A stretch of DNA of 33,832 nucleotides from Acanthamoeba sp. SK_2022b (Eukaryota > Discosea > Longamoebia > Acanthamoebidae), in NCBI GenBank assembly GCA_027943245.1, contig JANDJZ010000578.1, forward strand, positions 1 to 33,832, given 5' to 3'. Every line of letters begins with the position of its first letter. Position 1 is the first letter of the stretch. Shown piece after piece: positions 1 to 9,025 of the stretch. The notes under the pieces were generated by a model. That model was given only the letters and a program-made list of their open reading frames with translations, made no database searches and was not told the origin of the DNA. The position numbers and the translations under genes were made by a program.

Positions 1-845
1 GCCAGCTTCGCCTGCTCCATCTCGCGCTCCCGTCGCTCTCGGTCCTCGATGTAGGTTTGCTCCATGGCCGCGAAGAAGATCTCCATCCGCCGCGCCCTCT
101 CTTCCTCTTGCCGCCGCAGCGCCTCCACCACTACGCCACCCACCCTGAGGTTCGCCGGTCCGGAATGCGAAGCGTGCGCGGTGATGGCGCGTTCGGATTC
201 CTTGAATTCCGAATAATGATCGGGGAGAGGCGGCATGGTGGTGCCCTCGGGTATGGCGACGGCGTTGGCGCGAAGACGTCGCTTGTCCTTGGGCACCACC
301 TCCGAGACCGCTGTCGACATCGCCTCGGTCTTGGACGGCTCCTTCCGTCGCCGCACGCCTTTGGGAGACATCAGCGGGGACTCTGTCGGTGACAACGACG
401 TCGCGCCGGGCGTGGACGTTGGCGGCGCCTCAGCCCACGCGCGGACGGCGTTCTCTATCTCCTCCTTGCGCCGAACGGTGTCGACCCGCTTGAGCTTGGG
501 CTTTTCCTTTGCCGCCTTCTCGCATTGGTGGTGGTTGTGCTCGACGTGGTCTTCGTCATTGTCGGCGGATTTTGCTGTGGATGAGGATGACGAGGAAGAA
601 GAGGAAGAGGAGGAAGGGGGGCGGGGTCCGGACTTGCTTCGTAGGCCCCTTCGGTGTCCCGTGCGGGCCGAGGGCGTGAGACCGGCGAGCGCCATCTCCT
701 GTCGCGCATCGGCCAGTAGCCGGCCGAGGGAGCCCACCAGCCCCTCCAGCCCCGCCACCCGCCCCTCCCCTGGCTCGTTCCGGTGTTGGGTCCCCTGTTG
801 TTGTTGCTGCTGCTGGGGGTCCGCAACTACAGTTGGTGCATCCAT
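1..845 (-). CDS. Unrecognised low-complexity/charged protein, N-terminal part
   Basis: The reading frame opens at the ATG at 845-843 and stays open to the window edge, so about 281 residues are visible and the 3' end is missing. The N-terminus has a six-glutamine run (residues 11-16), followed by a hydrophobic, helix-prone segment (about 27-52) and an eleven-serine tract near residue 80. The middle is rich in Ser/Pro/Thr with several RRK basic patches. The last 40 visible residues are a charged Glu/Arg helix, likely the start of a coiled coil, with the short stretch MEIFFAAMEQTYIEDRERR. I recognise no family. The overlapping plus-strand frame at 235-954 is a shadow with poly-Glu and hydrophobic low complexity. 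The next gene is divergent. Coding is supported by codon bias and the uninterrupted frame only. Confidence 0.6.
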   Translation of the reverse strand, partial: MDAPTVVADPQQQQQQQGTQHRNEPGEGRVAGLEGLVGSLGRLLADARQEMALAGLTPSARTGHRRGLRSKSGPRPPSSSSSSSSSSSSTAKSADNDEDHVEHNHHQCEKAAKEKPKLKRVDTVRRKEEIENAVRAWAEAPPTSTPGATSLSPTESPLMSPKGVRRRKEPSKTEAMSTAVSEVVPKDKRRLRANAVAIPEGTTMPPLPDHYSEFKESERAITAHASHSGPANLRVGGVVVEALRRQEEERARRMEIFFAAMEQTYIEDRERREREMEQAKL

Positions 846-1327
846 CGCAACTTCTCACTCCTCTATTTTTCTATTCACCTTCGTTCTTTGGGCCGTCCTT
901 TTCTTCTTCGTTCTTTGGTGCTCCGACCCAGCCCCTCCCCTTCTCTTCCTCTAGTTGCGGGACCCGGGTCGCTGCGTCAGTTTAGGGTTGTGTATTATTG
1001 GCCTGTCTGTCGACTGGGTTACTACGACGGAAAGAAGAGAAAGAAAAGCAAAACAGAGGAGATAAAACGTTAAAACAGCTGCCTGCCTGACACAACAAGG
1101 AGCAGCTTGGCATCAAGAAATGAAAGCTGTAACACAAACAACTTCAGATACCTGTTATCTTTGTGTGCAGTTTCACACATTCAGTTTCACATGAGGGGAA
1201 ATGTGCGCGGTTACATGGGCATTGGCCCAGCCTTTGATCATTTCTTTCGTCTTTTCTGAAAGAGAAAAGAGAGTGGAAACGATCCGTAGACGCGACACCA
1301 TCCTTCACATCACCACGTTACACCACA
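846..1327. other. Divergent intergenic region
   Basis: About 480 bases lie between two divergently transcribed genes. The first 200 bases are pyrimidine-rich (probable 5' UTR of the left gene). The remainder is of mixed composition with no open frame that looks coding. Promoters for both neighbours should lie here; I see no clear TATA box. Confidence 0.5.
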
Positions 1328-3636
1328 TTGCCTTTCAAGCACCACTACGATACGTTCATTGGAAGGAAAGTAGCTACCATGATAGCGGAAGAGTCAGATG
1401 CGAAACATAATCACAAGGATGACTCCTACGCGCTACACAAGGCCGTCTGGCGACGTGATGTGGACAAATTGAAGGAGCTTCTCGACTGCCAGTCCAAAGA
1501 TTCACAGCTGGACATCAATGAACGTGATTGCCATGGCAACGCGCCACTTCATCTGGCCATCCACTTTCGTTACCGCGACATCGTCCATCTCCTGCTTGAG
1601 CGAGGGGCAGACCCAACGTTCAAGAACGGCAGCATGTGGTCGCCCCTGCAGGAGGCCGTTGCATCAGGCGATCGTAAGTTGGTGATGGACATCATGCTCG
1701 CCGTGAAGGACCACGTCAACGACGAATTCGAGAAGCGAACGCCCCACCTCACAACCGCGCTGCAGAAGGTGCTTAAGCACCGCCTCACTCCTTCCTTCAC
1801 TCATCGCATCACACCTTTCATCATCTGACGCCGCTACTCTTTTGTTGTGTGGGGTGGCGCCTCTGCCAGCTGCCCGACTTCTACATGGAGATACATTGGG
1901 AGTTCAAGAGCTGGGTCCCCCTCGTGTCGCGCCTCTGCCCATGGGACACGTACAAGGTGCGCGTGTTGTGGGCAACGTTCTGCTCCTCTCCCCCCCCCCC
2001 AAACCTCTCCTTCTCCATCTCACCCCACCCCACGCGTTGCAGGTGTGGAAGCGCGGCGCATCGATTCGCGTTGACACGACGCTCGTGGGGTTCGAGAACA
2101 TGAAGTGGATGCGAGGCAACATCTCGATCCTCTTCCAGGGCGAAGAAGGTATGCCTCGATCTCGTTCATCGTCGACGTTGCCGTTGCCGTTGGCCTCTCG
2201 TGCGGGGGGGGGAGAGATCTCACGCACACACACACTCACCACGGCTCCGACATGTCAGGCGGACAGGTGATGATCCTGGACCACGACAACAAGACGATCG
2301 AACATGCCATGCAAAGCTTGGCCGGGCTCAACAAGGCGGACCTCAACAAGGACGTCAACGAGGCACGCGATCCCGCTTCCCCTCTGCTCCCTTCATTGCC
2401 GTGTCACGCGTTTTTCGACGTTGCCATTCTAAATCGTTTTTTTTAATGTTTATTTTATATTTTTATTTTTTTGAAAAATATTTTAATTTTCATGTTTATT
2501 TTTTATTTATTATATTATTTTTTTGGTTTTCAGGTAATGGTGCACAGCCTTCTGCGACCGATGCCGCGAACGGAAAAGATCACCTTCACGCCCAAGATGG
2601 GGTGGCTGTGGGGAGAGAAGCGGGAGACTGTACGTTGACAACGCAACACACACGCACACACACACACACGCACGCACACGCATGGCCTCAGGCCAAGCAA
2701 GACTCGTGGCGTCAAGACTGTTGCTGATCACGCTTACGCATGCATGGCATGTGTGAACGAATCGCAGGTGGGGCAGTGGGACGCCAAGCTGTACGACGTG
2801 GACGGGTTCGAGTACATCACGCGCCATCGAAACTCGAAGAAGAAGAAGAAGGGCCACCCGTTCCCGCAGGAGGACCCCTTCGCCAACATGGACTACGAAA
2901 CCTACTTCTCCACCTCGTCCAAGGACATGGACAAAGGTAGCTGATCACCGCACACGCGCATGTGCTGTGAGAGAGGCCTCACAGGCAACGCGCGCGCTCC
3001 TGCGTAGGATTGAAGGGCGAGGGTCTCCGATATCCCTCCGAGTTCATCAGCGAGAAGAAGCGCTGCTTCAAGGGGTATGCATTTATCACTTGATTTGTTA
3101 TTTTTTATTTTTTATTTAAATTTAATTTAATTTAATTGACGGTTTGGTGTTGTCGCGGGCATGGCTCAGGACGCTGTGGCTGTCGGCCGATTTCCCGAGG
3201 AAGGTGGAGGACCTCATGCCCGTGTTCGAGGTGCTCTCCCCGCGAAACAAGCACTTCCAGAAGCTCCAGGACTTCGTGAAGCTCCTGCCCACCGACGGCT
3301 TCCCGGTCAAAGTCGGTACGCCCACTCGCCCGCTCACCACCGCGCTCGGCGTAGCCCCCCCACCACCATCAACCACTGAATCGGTCGGTTCTCTCTGCGC
3401 CCAGAGGTGCCCGTCTTCCCGACGCTCTCGGGCCTGGCCTCCTTTGGCAAGTACGAAGAGGCCGAAGCCGACCCGTCGCTCTTTGTCGTTCCCTCCAACT
3501 ACACCCTCAAGGTGAGAGCCTCTCTCTCCCTCTTCTCTCTCTCTCTCTCTCTCCCCTCTCTTCTCTCTCTTGGCGCGGTTGTTTGTTGACCTCGCGCCGG
3601 GCGCAGGGCGCGGTGGCGGCCCCGGTCGGCAAGTAA
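1328..3636 (+). CDS. ANKRD13-like ankyrin-repeat protein with GPCR-chaperone domain
   Basis: Ten exons: 1328-1768, 1870-1956, 2043-2148, 2259-2362, 2534-2629, 2768-2936, 3008-3074, 3170-3315, 3405-3511, 3607-3636. Joined they give about 450 aa without an internal stop. Residues 35-140 hold ankyrin repeats ([19 protein letters not shown], then [11 protein letters not shown] and LLERGADP). The rest matches the GPCR-chaperone domain of ANKRD13 proteins: [39 protein letters not shown], and a [20 protein letters not shown] segment. Animal ANKRD13 proteins bind ubiquitinated cargo and act in endocytic sorting. Their C-terminal ubiquitin-interacting motifs are absent here, since the protein ends at APVGK soon after the domain. 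Intron 4 appears to use a GC donor; introns 4 and 7 have AT-rich cores and intron 5 has a CA repeat. The start could also be the second Met at 1379. It is convergent with the GTPase gene downstream. Confidence 0.92.
2363..2533 (+). other. Probable GC-AG intron in the ANKRD13-like gene
   Basis: The exon must end with GAG at 2360-2362 to join DVNE to VMVHSLL in frame. The first intron bases are GCACGCG, not GT, and the acceptor is TTTTCAG. The nearest alternative GT (2354) would remove three residues and has a poor consensus. A second intron in the window, in the glycosylase gene, has the same GCACGCG donor. Confidence 0.65.
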
Positions 3637-4052
3637 GTGTGACGACGACGACGACGACGACGACGAAGCGGTGGATCGCTTGGCTCTGCCCCCCCCCCCC
3701 AATGTTCGGAAGGGGAGGCGCCGTCGCGTTGCGCGCGTGTGCGTGGGATGTGGTCTGAGCACCGACTTTTTGCCACCACCACCTCCACCAAGGTTGCGCA
3801 ATTGCTGTTTTGTTTGGTTGTACATGTGACGCCCTCCCTCCCTTCTCCCCGCCCGCTTTCTTCCTTCTCCTCCTCGCCGTCCATCGTTGTTCAATCTGCT
3901 CTCGTCGATGAGGCTTTCAGTCATCATCATCATCATCTTGTAGTAGTTGTTGTTGTTGTTGTTGTTGTTGTGCTTGGTCGCCCCACCGCCCAGCAGTCTC
4001 CTTTTTTTTGTTCGTCGTCGTACTGGTCGTCGTCTCCTGGCTCGTGGTCCCG
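3637..4052. other. Convergent intergenic region with several microsatellites
   Basis: This gap lies between the stops of the ANKRD13-like and Rho genes. It contains an ACG-type trinucleotide run (about 3641-3666), a C-homopolymer followed by AATG (3688-3702), a CAT run (about 3921-3937) and a TGT/GTT run (about 3945-3971). No coding frame here is convincing; the poly-Val, poly-Thr and poly-His frames are microsatellite translations. Confidence 0.7.
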
Positions 4053-5119
4053 CTAGTAGAGCGAGCAGGACTTCTTCTTGGGCGCCTGGGCCTGGGCCTG
4101 GGCCTCCCTCGCGTCGGCGGACAGGACGTAGGTGAGGGCAAAGTCGAACACGCTCTTGAGGCCCTTCCTCGACAGCGCCGAGCACTCCAGGTACTTGACC
4201 GCCTTGATCTCGTTGGCCAGCTTTTGGCCTGCGCCATTGCCACCCCCCCCCCCGTCGGTCAACCACAAGCCACGTCAGCAATGGAAGAGGCGAGTAGCGC
4301 ACCTTGTTCTGTGGTGATGGGGTTTGGGTGCTTCTCGCCCGATTGTTCGTCCTCCCTGAGATCGATCTTTGTCCCCACCAGGACGATGGGCACCGACGCG
4401 CAGTGATGCCTCAACTGCATCGCCGCAACGATCAACGATCCACGTGGGTCAGCCACGGACAGCGACAAGGCGTGGGAAGGGTGTTGGGAGAGGGGGGGGG
4501 GGTCAACCTCTGGCAGCCAGGTCTCCTTGACGTTGTCGTAGGAGTCGCGGCTGACGACAGAGAAGCAGAGGAGGAAGATGTCTGTCTTGGGATACGATAG
4601 TGTTCGTATCCGCTGATAGGCCTCCTGGCCTGTGGTGGTGGTGGTGGTGGTGGTGGGGTGTGGTGAAGGGCCGCTCGCTCGGTGTGAGGTTGTATGCACA
4701 GGGCGAGGGCCAAGTACCTGCCGTGTCCCAGAGGGAGAACTTGACCTCCTTGCCTTCGACCGTGACGTGTGTTTCATAATTATCAAAGACCGTAGGCACG
4801 TACCTGAGGAGGAGGGATACCGACCACCCGGTTTTGGTTGACGTGGAACGATGCCGAAAAATCAAAGCAGGATTGGGGGGGGGGTTGATGGGGTGGGTCA
4901 AAAGGCAAGTACTCTCGCGGGAACTTCTTCTCAGTGTGTGAGATCAACATGCAGGTCTTGCCCACAGCGCCGTCACCTTTTCAAGAGTAGCACATCGATC
5001 AGCCCTACCAGTGTCCCGATCGACGTACAAAGGGGCAAAAGAGAGAGAGAGAGAGAGAGAAAGAGAGGTGAAGGCTGCGTACCGACCACCACGCACTTAA
5101 CCGGCTGATCTTCTGTCAT
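4053..5119 (-). CDS. Rho/Rac-family small GTPase
   Basis: Six exons (sense order): 5119-5083, 4976-4913, 4803-4718, 4629-4508, 4414-4303, 4228-4053, giving 198 aa. All G-boxes are intact: GDGAVGKT (P-loop, residues 13-20), the switch I segment [17 protein letters not shown] (switch II), GTKIDL (Rho-type G4) and ECSAL (G5). A shortened Rho insert ([13 protein letters not shown]) is present, which separates it from Ras and Rab. Rho GTPases switch between GDP and GTP forms to control actin, phagocytosis and motility, normally at membranes. The tail has an AQAQAQA stretch, a KKK patch and ends in CSLY. This is a possible CAAX prenylation box, but tyrosine at the last position is unusual (Leu or Phe is more typical). 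Introns carry poly-C or poly-G tracts. It is divergent from COMMD9. Confidence 0.95.
5041..5060. repeat. GA dinucleotide microsatellite
   Basis: A run of GA repeats of about 20 bases lies inside the first intron of the Rho GTPase gene, so it reads as TC on the sense strand. It may add to a polypyrimidine tract but sits well before the acceptor. Confidence 0.85.
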
Positions 5120-5631
5120 CTGGTTTTCAAAACGTGGAAAGGGGAGGAGATGAGTGTTACACCAACGTCACCCGTCACCACATCGTTGTGGTGACACGTT
5201 GACAGTTCCTCTTACTAGGACATTGGGGTAGAGGAGCTGAGAGGGGGGAGGTCAAAGATAGAGGTGATGATTACCTCTTCTTCAGGGTCAAAAGATTAGC
5301 TGGTGAAGACTTGCTCTTCCTCTTTGTCGAGAGAAAAAAAAGTGTATGTTGTGGTCTGATGGACGTCGATGGGGAGTGGTGTAAGGACGAGCGGTGATTC
5401 CCAATCTTTGTTTTAGAGTGGAGTCTTGGGAGACGGGAACGAACGCACTTCGCGACCATCGCCTTGTCGCTCTTTGGGACGCGCGTATCCATTGGTCCAT
5501 TTCCGGACCGTAATCTTCAGGGAAAAGGCAAGAAAAATAAAGGAAAAGGAAAACGGCCACGGAAAATTCGAAGCAGGCCCTAACTCAACAAAGCATTTCC
5601 CCATTCACTCGACACATTTGTGACGCAAGGA
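5120..5631. other. Divergent intergenic region between Rho GTPase and COMMD9
   Basis: About 510 bases hold the upstream regions of two divergent genes. There is a short inverted element around 5165-5200 (CACCACATCGTTGTGGTG). No frame in it resembles a protein. The region must carry both promoters; I see no canonical TATA box. Confidence 0.55.
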
Positions 5632-6592
5632 ATGGAAGAGCTGGAGGCGAGTGTGTTCGTGCCTTTCAAGCACCTGCTCAAGGCACCCTCGCGCAAGGCG
5701 GTCGAGGAGATGTTCGCCGCTGCCTACAAAGCGCGCCACATTCGCCCGCCCCCGCCCAAGCTCGTAGAGGCTACCGCTGCCGCCCTCCAAATCGAGGCCA
5801 CCGAAGCCGCCAAGGTGCGCTGTTTCTCCCTCGTTTGAAATAACGCAATAATAAATAATCAACTCAAGAAATATAAATAATTTTCTTAATATTATTTATT
5901 TATTTATTCTACGTGCGGCAGGTGGTGGAGAGCATGAGTACTCTGGCTGCGCGGGCGGTGTTCGAAGACGCCACCTCCGTCGAGTCTGTCGCCGAGCTCT
6001 TCCCGCAAGGTGCTGCCGCCTCCTCATCTTTCTCTCTCGCTCTCTCTTTCTGTGCTAACTCTCTCTGCAGGATTCCACGCCAACCTGGGCAAGCTGTTGT
6101 GTCAGGTGGTGGCCCAGAACGCGCCCGCCTGGAGGCGCGAGGCAGCCTCGGGCGCCAACACCATCTCCCTCCCAAAGCTCGTACGCGTTCGACACACGAC
6201 ATACGACACGACACACGACTCGCACACGGGGGGCGCGCGGGCGTTGACGTGTTGTGGCGGTGATGGGTCATGGCAGGCGGAGATCGATTGGCGCATCGAC
6301 GTGAAGAGCGCGTCGCAGCGGGGCCGCATGAGCGTGCCGACCGTGCTCGTGCAGCTGCAGGTCGAGAAGTCGCCATCGCGAGTGGGCGACGACACGCAGC
6401 ACGAGAACGTCACCTTTGAGCTCGACCGAGCCACGTACGTGTTGAGCGCCTCCCGTTCGTGCCTGCCTCGCGCGCTCTGCTCACAGGTGGCCCTGGGCGG
6501 CTTTGGGGGGGGGGGGGCAACACAGGTTGGAGACGATGCTGGAGGGCCTGGGCCGAATCAGGGACCAACTCAACACCATCCCCACCCAGTGA
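5632..6592 (+). CDS. COMMD9: COMM domain-containing protein 9
   Basis: Five exons: 5632-5814, 5922-6009, 6071-6180, 6277-6434, 6526-6592, giving 201 aa, close to the roughly 198 aa of animal COMMD9. The N-terminal helical region has the family features FKHLLKAPSRKAVEEM and LFPQGFHANLGKLL. The C-terminal COMM domain (about 125-201) has ISLPKLAEIDWRIDVKS, VPTVLVQLQ and the closing LETMLEGLGRIRDQLN. COMMD proteins assemble into the Commander complex with CCDC22/CCDC93 and retriever, which recycles endosomal membrane proteins; COMMD9 is one of ten paralogues. The match is specific along its whole length. The first ATG in frame is 5632. Intron 1 is strongly AT-rich, and intron 4 has a G-homopolymer just before its acceptor. 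Confidence 0.93.
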
Positions 6593-6701
6593 AGCGGTGG
6601 GCGCCCAGTAAATACACACAATACAAAAGCCAAACCACCCTCCCAACCAATTGAATTGCGCGTCGCTGGGATAAGAGGGCAACAATGAGGCGACATCTAG
6701 T

Positions 6702-6721
6702 ACAACAACAACAACAACAGC

Positions 6722-6754
<33 letters not shown>
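6702..6754. repeat. CAA trinucleotide microsatellite
   Basis: About 53 bases of nearly perfect CAA repeat with one CAG interruption. It lies directly after the stop codon of the glycosylase gene on the minus strand, so it would be a TTG repeat in that gene's 3' UTR. Translations of it (poly-Gln, poly-Leu) are not genes. Confidence 0.9.
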
Positions 6755-6755
<1 letters not shown>

Positions 6756-8381
6756 TCAGGGCTCGAGGGTCCAGTCGATGGGCTCCTTGCCCATCTGCTC
6801 GAGCAACCGGTTGCACTCGGAGAAGTGCTTGCAGCCCAGGAACTTGTTGCCGGCCTACGACACACGCGCGCGCGCGCCAAGCGTGAGACACGCGCGAAAG
6901 CAAATTGGGGGGGGGAGGGCAACGGACCAGGGGCGAGGGGTGGGCGGCTTCGAGGATGTGATGCCTCTTGCCATCCACGTCCTTGGCCTTCTTGATGGCG
7001 AACTGGCCCCAGAGGAGGAACACCACTCCCTCCTTCTTCTCGTTCACGATCCTGCAGAACGTTTGCGACGCAAACACGCACACACACACACACGGCCATC
7101 ACCACCATCACCATCATGAGACCACACGAACTCGATGGAGAAGAAGGCCGCCCGTACGAGAGGATGCGGTCGGTGAACGTCTGCCAGCCGCACTTCTCGT
7201 GCGAGTTGGCCTTGCCCTCGTTCACGGTCAACCTGTCGTCGACGTGGACACCACGCGTTTGTCTACTGGCTGGGCGCGCGCGTGTGCGCGAGGTGGTGGT
7301 TTGGGGGGAGGAGGCGTTACGTTGCGTTGATCATGAGGACGCCCTGGCGCGCCCACTTCTCGAGGTAGCCGTGCTTGGGCGCCACGAAGCCCTCGATGTC
7401 CGTGCTCAACTCCTATCGCCCACAAGACCGTGAGCACGCGCGTGGATCGCTGTACGGGGGGAGGGGGCAGGACAGCACGCGTGCCTTGTAGATGTTCTTG
7501 AGCGAGGGCGGGACGGCGATGCCCTTCTTGACGGAGAAGCACACGCCGTGGGCCTGGCCCTGCCTGATGTACGGGTCCTGGCCGATGATCACCACCTTCA
7601 CCTGCTCTCCGTTACGTAAGCAACGCGAGTGAGCGCGCGCGAATGGGGAAGGGCGAGCGAACCTGATCGAAAGGCGTGTAGTTGAACGCGTTCAAGACCT
7701 CCTGCAGGGCCATTGGTCGATTGTTAGTTGCGCAGCATGCGGGTTGAGCTCGTGTGCATATGTGCGGTCGTGGCGTACGTGGTCGGGCGGATAGACCGTC
7801 GTCTTCTTCTTCTGCTCGGCCACGAACTTGAGGATCTGCTTGAAGTACGGCTTCTCGAACTCGTCCTGTGGCGAAGCAATTAATAATAAATTGAATTGAA
7901 TTAAATTAAATTAATTGAATTAATAAAATGGAAGACCCACCGCAAGCAGCTCCCGCCAGCCGTCGTCGGCCAGAGACTCGACGATGCCGCCTCCCTCGCT
8001 GCCATCGCCCTTGCTCTTCTTGGCGGGGCGGCTGTCCTCCTCCTCCTTCTTGGTGACTTCCTCGCCGTCCTCATCGTCGCTCTCCTCCTTCCTCTTCCGC
8101 TTAGGGCTGGGCGTCTCCGCGTCGCCTGACCGATATTTAAGAACAGATTTTAGTTTTCGATATTAACGGCGGCAAAATAGAAGTGACTTTACCGGAGACG
8201 AGGCGAGCTACAAGGACGGCCTTGGTGCCGGAGGTGGCGAGGCCCTTCGCCTTCAGGGCCTCTCTCAGCTCCGCTACCTGTGGTTGCATTTTAAGATGAA
8301 CAAGAGATTTGGGCCGGAAGAGACAGAGAGCAGTCCCACCTTCATCTTATTCGCTTGCGCAGCTGTGTACGTAGCCTCCAT
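6756..8381 (-). CDS. UNG: Uracil-DNA glycosylase with N-terminal SAP domain
   Basis: Ten exons (sense order): 8381-8340, 8277-8193, 8125-7941, 7865-7779, 7701-7663, 7601-7485, 7412-7321, 7232-7158, 7051-6928, 6854-6756, giving 314 aa. It removes uracil from DNA as the first step of base excision repair. The catalytic motif GQDPY (residues 153-157, Asp155), FLLWG and the AHPSPL loop (His278, intercalating Leu282) are all present, as are NIYKELSTDI and GWQTFTDRI. Residues 15-45 form a SAP-type DNA-binding helix pair ([19 protein letters not shown]), followed by a Lys/Glu linker with KRKRK, a likely nuclear signal. The residue after GQDPY is Ile instead of the usual His, and the Ser after HPSPL is Ala. 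The intron at 7484-7413 needs a GC donor. It is convergent with COMMD9. Confidence 0.95.
7413..7484 (-). other. Probable GC-AG intron in the glycosylase gene
   Basis: The family motif NIYKELSTDI is rebuilt exactly if the exon ends with AAG at 7487-7485 and the intron begins GCACGCG. Using the next GT would insert Ala-Arg into a conserved motif. The acceptor is GCGATAG. The donor is the same heptamer as in the ANKRD13-like gene. Confidence 0.7.
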
Positions 8382-9025
8382 CCTGTGCTTGTGTTTAACG
8401 CTGTAGCTGCTTGTGTAGTTTTGTAACTACCCGCCGGGAACGAAGAAGAACTTCCAGGCATTATTTTGGTTTCACTGCATAAAACGAAATGAGATGGAGC
8501 ATGCGGTTGAAGAGTGGCATACGGGCTTCTGACAAGGTGTAGTGATTAACATGTTCTCACTTCCACTTGAGCAACTGCAGTTGCCTACAGTGGCTGAGGA
8601 AATTAACTGTGGGTCATCCTTGATTGCTATCTGCTGTCAGCCACACATGGGGATCCTTTGAGGTGACCTTACAGGTGACCTGAGGCAGGGCATTGTTGAG
8701 ATGTGCCATTGACTACCACAATCATTCAAACAATTGGCCAACATCCTCTGTGACCATGTCAAGTGGCTTGATTCTGGACATCCTGACAGACAAAGATCTC
8801 TATCTCCTTGAGCCTATCCTCTTGACTGCCCCCTTTTTTGTCCTTTATAGTTGGAACAACTCTTTGTGTGATAACTGATTTCGCCATTGATGAGACAGAC
8901 TCTGGGGGAGAGTGAGCAGTTTCGTTTCATTTCGTTTCGTTTCATTCAGATGAACAAAAGAGTAAGAGTACACAAAGGGCCCCTGCTTCGCCAAGAGGGA
9001 GGGAGTAGCCGTTGGGGTCGTGCTA
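8382..9025. other. Intergenic region of lower GC, no gene seen
   Basis: About 640 bases lie upstream of the glycosylase start and downstream of the PH-protein stop. Composition drops compared with the genes. A short open frame at 8693-8878 has no recognisable features. A small GTTTCATTTC-type tandem lies near 8920-8945. The texture resembles the mobile-element block at 21-30 kb, but I found no shared sequence. Confidence 0.5.

Noticed and set aside
235..954. A 239-residue plus-strand frame with poly-Glu and a hydrophobic end
   Set aside because: It is antisense to the open minus frame at 1-845, starts with GTG, and its hydrophobic tail is the translated pyrimidine-rich 5' flank.
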